Source: an uncultured Lachnospiraceae bacterium
Lineage (GTDB): Bacteria; Bacillota; Clostridia; Lachnospirales; Lachnospiraceae
Assembly: GCA_910584585.1 (NCBI GenBank)
Contig: CAJUBP010000063.1
Span: 1-15,766 of the forward strand
Direction of reading: 5' to 3'
Length of the DNA: 15,766 bases
Shown here piece by piece: positions 13,413 through 15,766 of this stretch. Each line of letters opens with the position of its first letter. The first letter of the stretch is position 1. A program made the position numbers and the translations under genes. The notes under the pieces were generated by a model. That model ran no database searches, was not told the DNA's origin, and saw only the letters and a program-made list of their open reading frames with translations.

Positions 13413-14387
13413 ATGGCAAAAGAAATTAAAAATATTTTAGTGGTAGGCGCAGGCGTAATGGGATGTGCCATTGCCCAGGTTTTTGCGGCAAACGGATATC
13501 ATACGGTAATGGCTGATCTGAAAGAAGAATTTCTGGAAAACGCTAAAAAGCGCATAGACGCCAACATAGAAGGAATGAAAGAAGAAAGTCTGGCGGATGA
13601 TTCCTACGGCAAGGCAGTGGAAGAGAATCTGTCCACCATTTTGAACAGCCAGATTCCAGAACATGCAGCACAATTTGATTTGGTAGTAGAAGTTATCTTC
13701 GAGAATAAAGAAGCAAAACATGATCTCTACAAGATCCTCTCTGACAACTGCAGGCCAGACTGTATCTTTGCCAGCAATACCTCCGGCATGGATGTGTTTA
13801 GCGTAACCGAAGATATTATGAAGAATCCGGAACGTCTGGTGATTACCCACTGGTTCAATCCGCCTCATCTGATGAAGATTATCGAAGTGGTGAAGGGACC
13901 GAAAACTTCAGATGAAACAGCGGAAACCGTCCGTGCTTTGCTGGAAGCATGCGGCAAGAAACCGGCGGTTTTGAATAAATTTATGCCGGGCTTTATCGTA
14001 AACAGAATGGCGACGGTTATCTGCCGGGAGCTTTACTACATGGTAGAGCAGGGCTGGGTATCTCCCCAGGACGCGGAAAATGCGCTGAAATATACCGACG
14101 GGCTCCGCTGGAGCTTTGAAGGGCCGCTGGAGCTGTGGGATTTTGTGGGACTGGAGATTCCCATTGCAGTTGCTTCCGGCGTAATGCCCACCCTTTGCAA
14201 TCGGACAGATTCCATTCCTCTGGGCGAAAAGCTGATTGCGGAAGGAAAGACCGGAGTCCGGGCCGGAGAAGGCATGCTGGGCAAATACCCCGCTGATGTA
14301 GACGCTTATATCAAGAAGCGGAACAGGCGCATCGTTGCAATGTATAAAATGATGAATCAGTTTGAAGCAGAAGACGAGGCAGAATAA
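13413..14387 (+). CDS. 3-hydroxyacyl-CoA dehydrogenase family protein
   Basis: This 324-residue NAD-dependent enzyme has the Rossmann motif GAGVMG (12-17) with an acidic end of beta-2 (MADL, Asp35), favouring NAD. The HAD active-site residues are present: Ser124 (SNTSG), His146 and Glu158 (HWFNPPHLMKIIEVV), and Asn197 (MPGFIVNRM). The C-terminal helical domain contains GLRWSFEGPLELWDFVGLE (230-248). The GLRW part recalls the carnitine dehydrogenase and lambda-crystallin branches, while GPLELWD resembles 3-hydroxybutyryl-CoA dehydrogenase, so substrate assignment is open. It is longer than Hbd (~282). ATG follows AAAAGGAGG (13392-13400) with 12-nt spacing. It is sandwiched between the two dehydratase copies, suggesting it oxidises or reduces the hydroxyl handled by them. 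Confidence 0.92.
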   Translation: MAKEIKNILVVGAGVMGCAIAQVFAANGYHTVMADLKEEFLENAKKRIDANIEGMKEESLADDSYGKAVEENLSTILNSQIPEHAAQFDLVVEVIFENKEAKHDLYKILSDNCRPDCIFASNTSGMDVFSVTEDIMKNPERLVITHWFNPPHLMKIIEVVKGPKTSDETAETVRALLEACGKKPAVLNKFMPGFIVNRMATVICRELYYMVEQGWVSPQDAENALKYTDGLRWSFEGPLELWDFVGLEIPIAVASGVMPTLCNRTDSIPLGEKLIAEGKTGVRAGEGMLGKYPADVDAYIKKRNRRIVAMYKMMNQFEAEDEAE

Positions 14388-14414
14388 GTCTATCGTAATT
14401 TTGAAAAGTCATAA

Positions 14415-14447
14415 GCCGAATCGCTGTGAATCTGGCAGTGGTTCGGC
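14415..14447 (+). repeat. GC-rich hairpin before dehydratase copy 2
   Basis: GCCGAATCGCTG (14415-14426) pairs with CAGTGGTTCGGC (14436-14447) over 12 positions, including two G-T wobbles, with a 9-nt loop. There is no T-run, so it is unlikely to terminate transcription. It sits 8 nt before the AAAGGAGG (14455-14462) of the next gene. Confidence 0.6.
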
Positions 14448-14471
14448 GGGACATAAAGGAGGATACAGAAT

Positions 14472-15766
14472 ATGGCCGTTGGAACTTATGAACAGTATAT
14501 CGAGCGAATGAAAAAAATGAAACCCAACGTTTACCTGGACGGCAAGTGCGTAGACCGCATGGGCCCCTGGAACGAGGGCGGCTTCTGGGTAATGAAGCAG
14601 TGCTATGACATTGCCAATGATCCTGCCTATGCGGATGTCTGCATTACCACTTCCCATTTAACCGGGGAGAAAATCAACCGCTGTACCCACATCCACCACT
14701 CCCAGGACGATTTGCTGAAAAAGCAGCTGATGACCCGTTTGATTTGCCATCATGTAGGCGGCTGTATGCAGCGGTGTATGGGAACGGACGCGCTGAACGC
14801 GATTTCCGTGGTTTCTTATGACTGTGACCAGGCTACCGGAACCAAATACCATGAAAGATTCAATAAATATCTCCAGTACTGCCAGGAGAACGACTTGATT
14901 TGCAACTGCGCCCAGACCGACGTAAAGGGAAGCCGCAACTCCAAGTACAAACGGGCTCATCAGCAGCCGGATCCGGACATGTTCTTACATATCGTAAAAA
15001 CCGATGTGGACGGCGTCGGCGTTGACGGGAAGCCCTGCAAAGGCGTGATTGTCCGGGGCGCGAAAATCTGCAACTCCAATGCGCCCTATGTAGATGAAAT
15101 TATTGCCACTCCCACCAAATTCATGGGCAGAGGCGATGAGGGGTACGCTGTTTCCTTTGCCCTTCCGGCAGACTGGGACGGCCTAAAATTGATGGCCCTT
15201 CCAGGCAAGCACCACAAGAGAAAACATTTGCAGGCGCCCTTTAACCAGAACGGAGACAACGAATCCCTGACGATTTTTGACGATGTATTCGTGCCGGAAG
15301 ACCGCCTGTTCTTAAACGGCTACGACAATCCGGACGTAGTTCAGTACGCAGGCTATCTGGCTCTGATGTTTGCACATTTCCACCGCCATTCCTACACAGG
15401 CTGCAAGACTGCTGTATCCGAGATTATCGCTTCCCAGGCAGCCCTGGTGGCAGACGTCAACGATATTGCCAAGGCAGAGCATGTCCGCACAAAGATCTGC
15501 GACATCATCGGAACTGCGGAGCTGGTGTTTGCGGCAGGACAGGCCTCCGCTTACCGGGCCGTGGAATTCCCCAACGGATCCTGGGTGCCGGATGAAATCC
15601 TCACCAATGCCGGAAGGCGTCTGGCAGGCCACAACATTTACCATGAATACGAGATCCTTGCGGATCTGACCGGAGGAATCTGCGCATCCCTGCCCACCGA
15701 GGAAAGCTTCTTTGCGCCGGAGACTGCGGAACTCTGCAACAAGTACATCATGCGCAATCCGGACTA
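14472..15766 (+). CDS. 4-hydroxybutyryl-CoA dehydratase-family enzyme, copy 2 (truncated by window end)
   Basis: The gene starts at ATG 14472, 9 nt after AAAGGAGG. The first 431 residues are visible and the frame is open to the last base. It aligns without gaps to copy 1, with 19 substitutions, all within residues 1-246, and none from 247 to 431. The metal ligands Cys98, Cys102, His304 and Cys311 and Tyr308/Lys312 are all kept. Notable differences are Cys203 to Asn, Lys66 to Glu, Tyr127 to His and Leu246 to Lys. From 15528 onward the DNA is identical to copy 1 for the remaining 239 bases (12806-13044), a sign of recent gene conversion. It could be a paralogue with altered specificity or a partner in a mixed tetramer. 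The remaining C-terminus lies outside the window. Confidence 0.9.
   Translation, partial: MAVGTYEQYIERMKKMKPNVYLDGKCVDRMGPWNEGGFWVMKQCYDIANDPAYADVCITTSHLTGEKINRCTHIHHSQDDLLKKQLMTRLICHHVGGCMQRCMGTDALNAISVVSYDCDQATGTKYHERFNKYLQYCQENDLICNCAQTDVKGSRNSKYKRAHQQPDPDMFLHIVKTDVDGVGVDGKPCKGVIVRGAKICNSNAPYVDEIIATPTKFMGRGDEGYAVSFALPADWDGLKLMALPGKHHKRKHLQAPFNQNGDNESLTIFDDVFVPEDRLFLNGYDNPDVVQYAGYLALMFAHFHRHSYTGCKTAVSEIIASQAALVADVNDIAKAEHVRTKICDIIGTAELVFAAGQASAYRAVEFPNGSWVPDEILTNAGRRLAGHNIYHEYEILADLTGGICASLPTEESFFAPETAELCNKYIMRNPD

Noticed and set aside
2138..15766. A true bile-acid 7-alpha-dehydroxylation (bai) operon
   Set aside because: No BaiE-like small dehydratase or BaiG transporter is present, the ligase is NRPS-like rather than BaiB-like in motif style, and two Fe-S dehydratases are present. 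Only an analogy is supported.

Overview
The window looks like chromosomal DNA of an anaerobic gut-type member of the Clostridia, most likely the Lachnospiraceae or a close relative. The reasons are strong AAGGAGG-type ribosome binding sites, short intergenic gaps, a ferredoxin-fused EtfA, oxygen-sensitive enzyme families, and AT-rich accessory DNA beside a GC-richer metabolic operon. No rRNA, tRNA, CRISPR array or transposase gene was seen.

Positions 1-2080 are a repeat-rich accessory stretch. A small minus-strand gene (reconstructable as 95 residues) is broken by a 158-bp MITE-like element with a CTAG target duplication. Next comes a plus-strand Xre-type regulator with its own terminator. 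Then come two 180-bp inverted-repeat elements in opposite orientations (1105-1284 and 1540-1878). The second is itself split by a second MITE-like element (1625-1778) with a CTTAG target duplication. Tandem 54-bp repeats and homopolymer tracts fill the space before the operon.

From about 2083 to the window end there is one long plus-strand gene set behind a textbook sigma-54 promoter (TGGCAC-N5-TTGC). In order it encodes: a FadH/BaiCD/BaiH-type enoate reductase; an acyl-CoA dehydrogenase with EtfB and a ferredoxin-domain EtfA; a BaiA-like short-chain dehydrogenase; a CaiB/BaiF-type CoA-transferase; a stand-alone adenylation enzyme; a solo NifU-type Fe-S domain; a 4-hydroxybutyryl-CoA dehydratase-family [4Fe-4S]/FAD enzyme; a 3-hydroxyacyl-CoA dehydrogenase; and a second, nearly identical dehydratase that runs off the window.

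Together the genes read as a CoA-ester-based anaerobic reductive pathway. A carboxylic acid is activated by adenylation and then maintained by CoA transfer. Hydroxyl or oxo groups are adjusted by the SDR and HAD enzymes. Water, or another leaving group, is eliminated by the radical-type dehydratases. Double bonds are reduced by the OYE-type reductase and by the ACAD/Etf complex, possibly with electron bifurcation to ferredoxin. The layout echoes the bile-acid bai operon (BaiB/CD/A/F/H analogues) and the caffeyl-CoA reductase operon (CarC-D-E), but BaiE is absent and a 4-hydroxybutyryl-CoA dehydratase pair is present instead. The substrate cannot be read from the sequence. Candidates are a hydroxylated alicyclic, steroidal or aryl-alkanoic acid, or a carnitine-like betaine.
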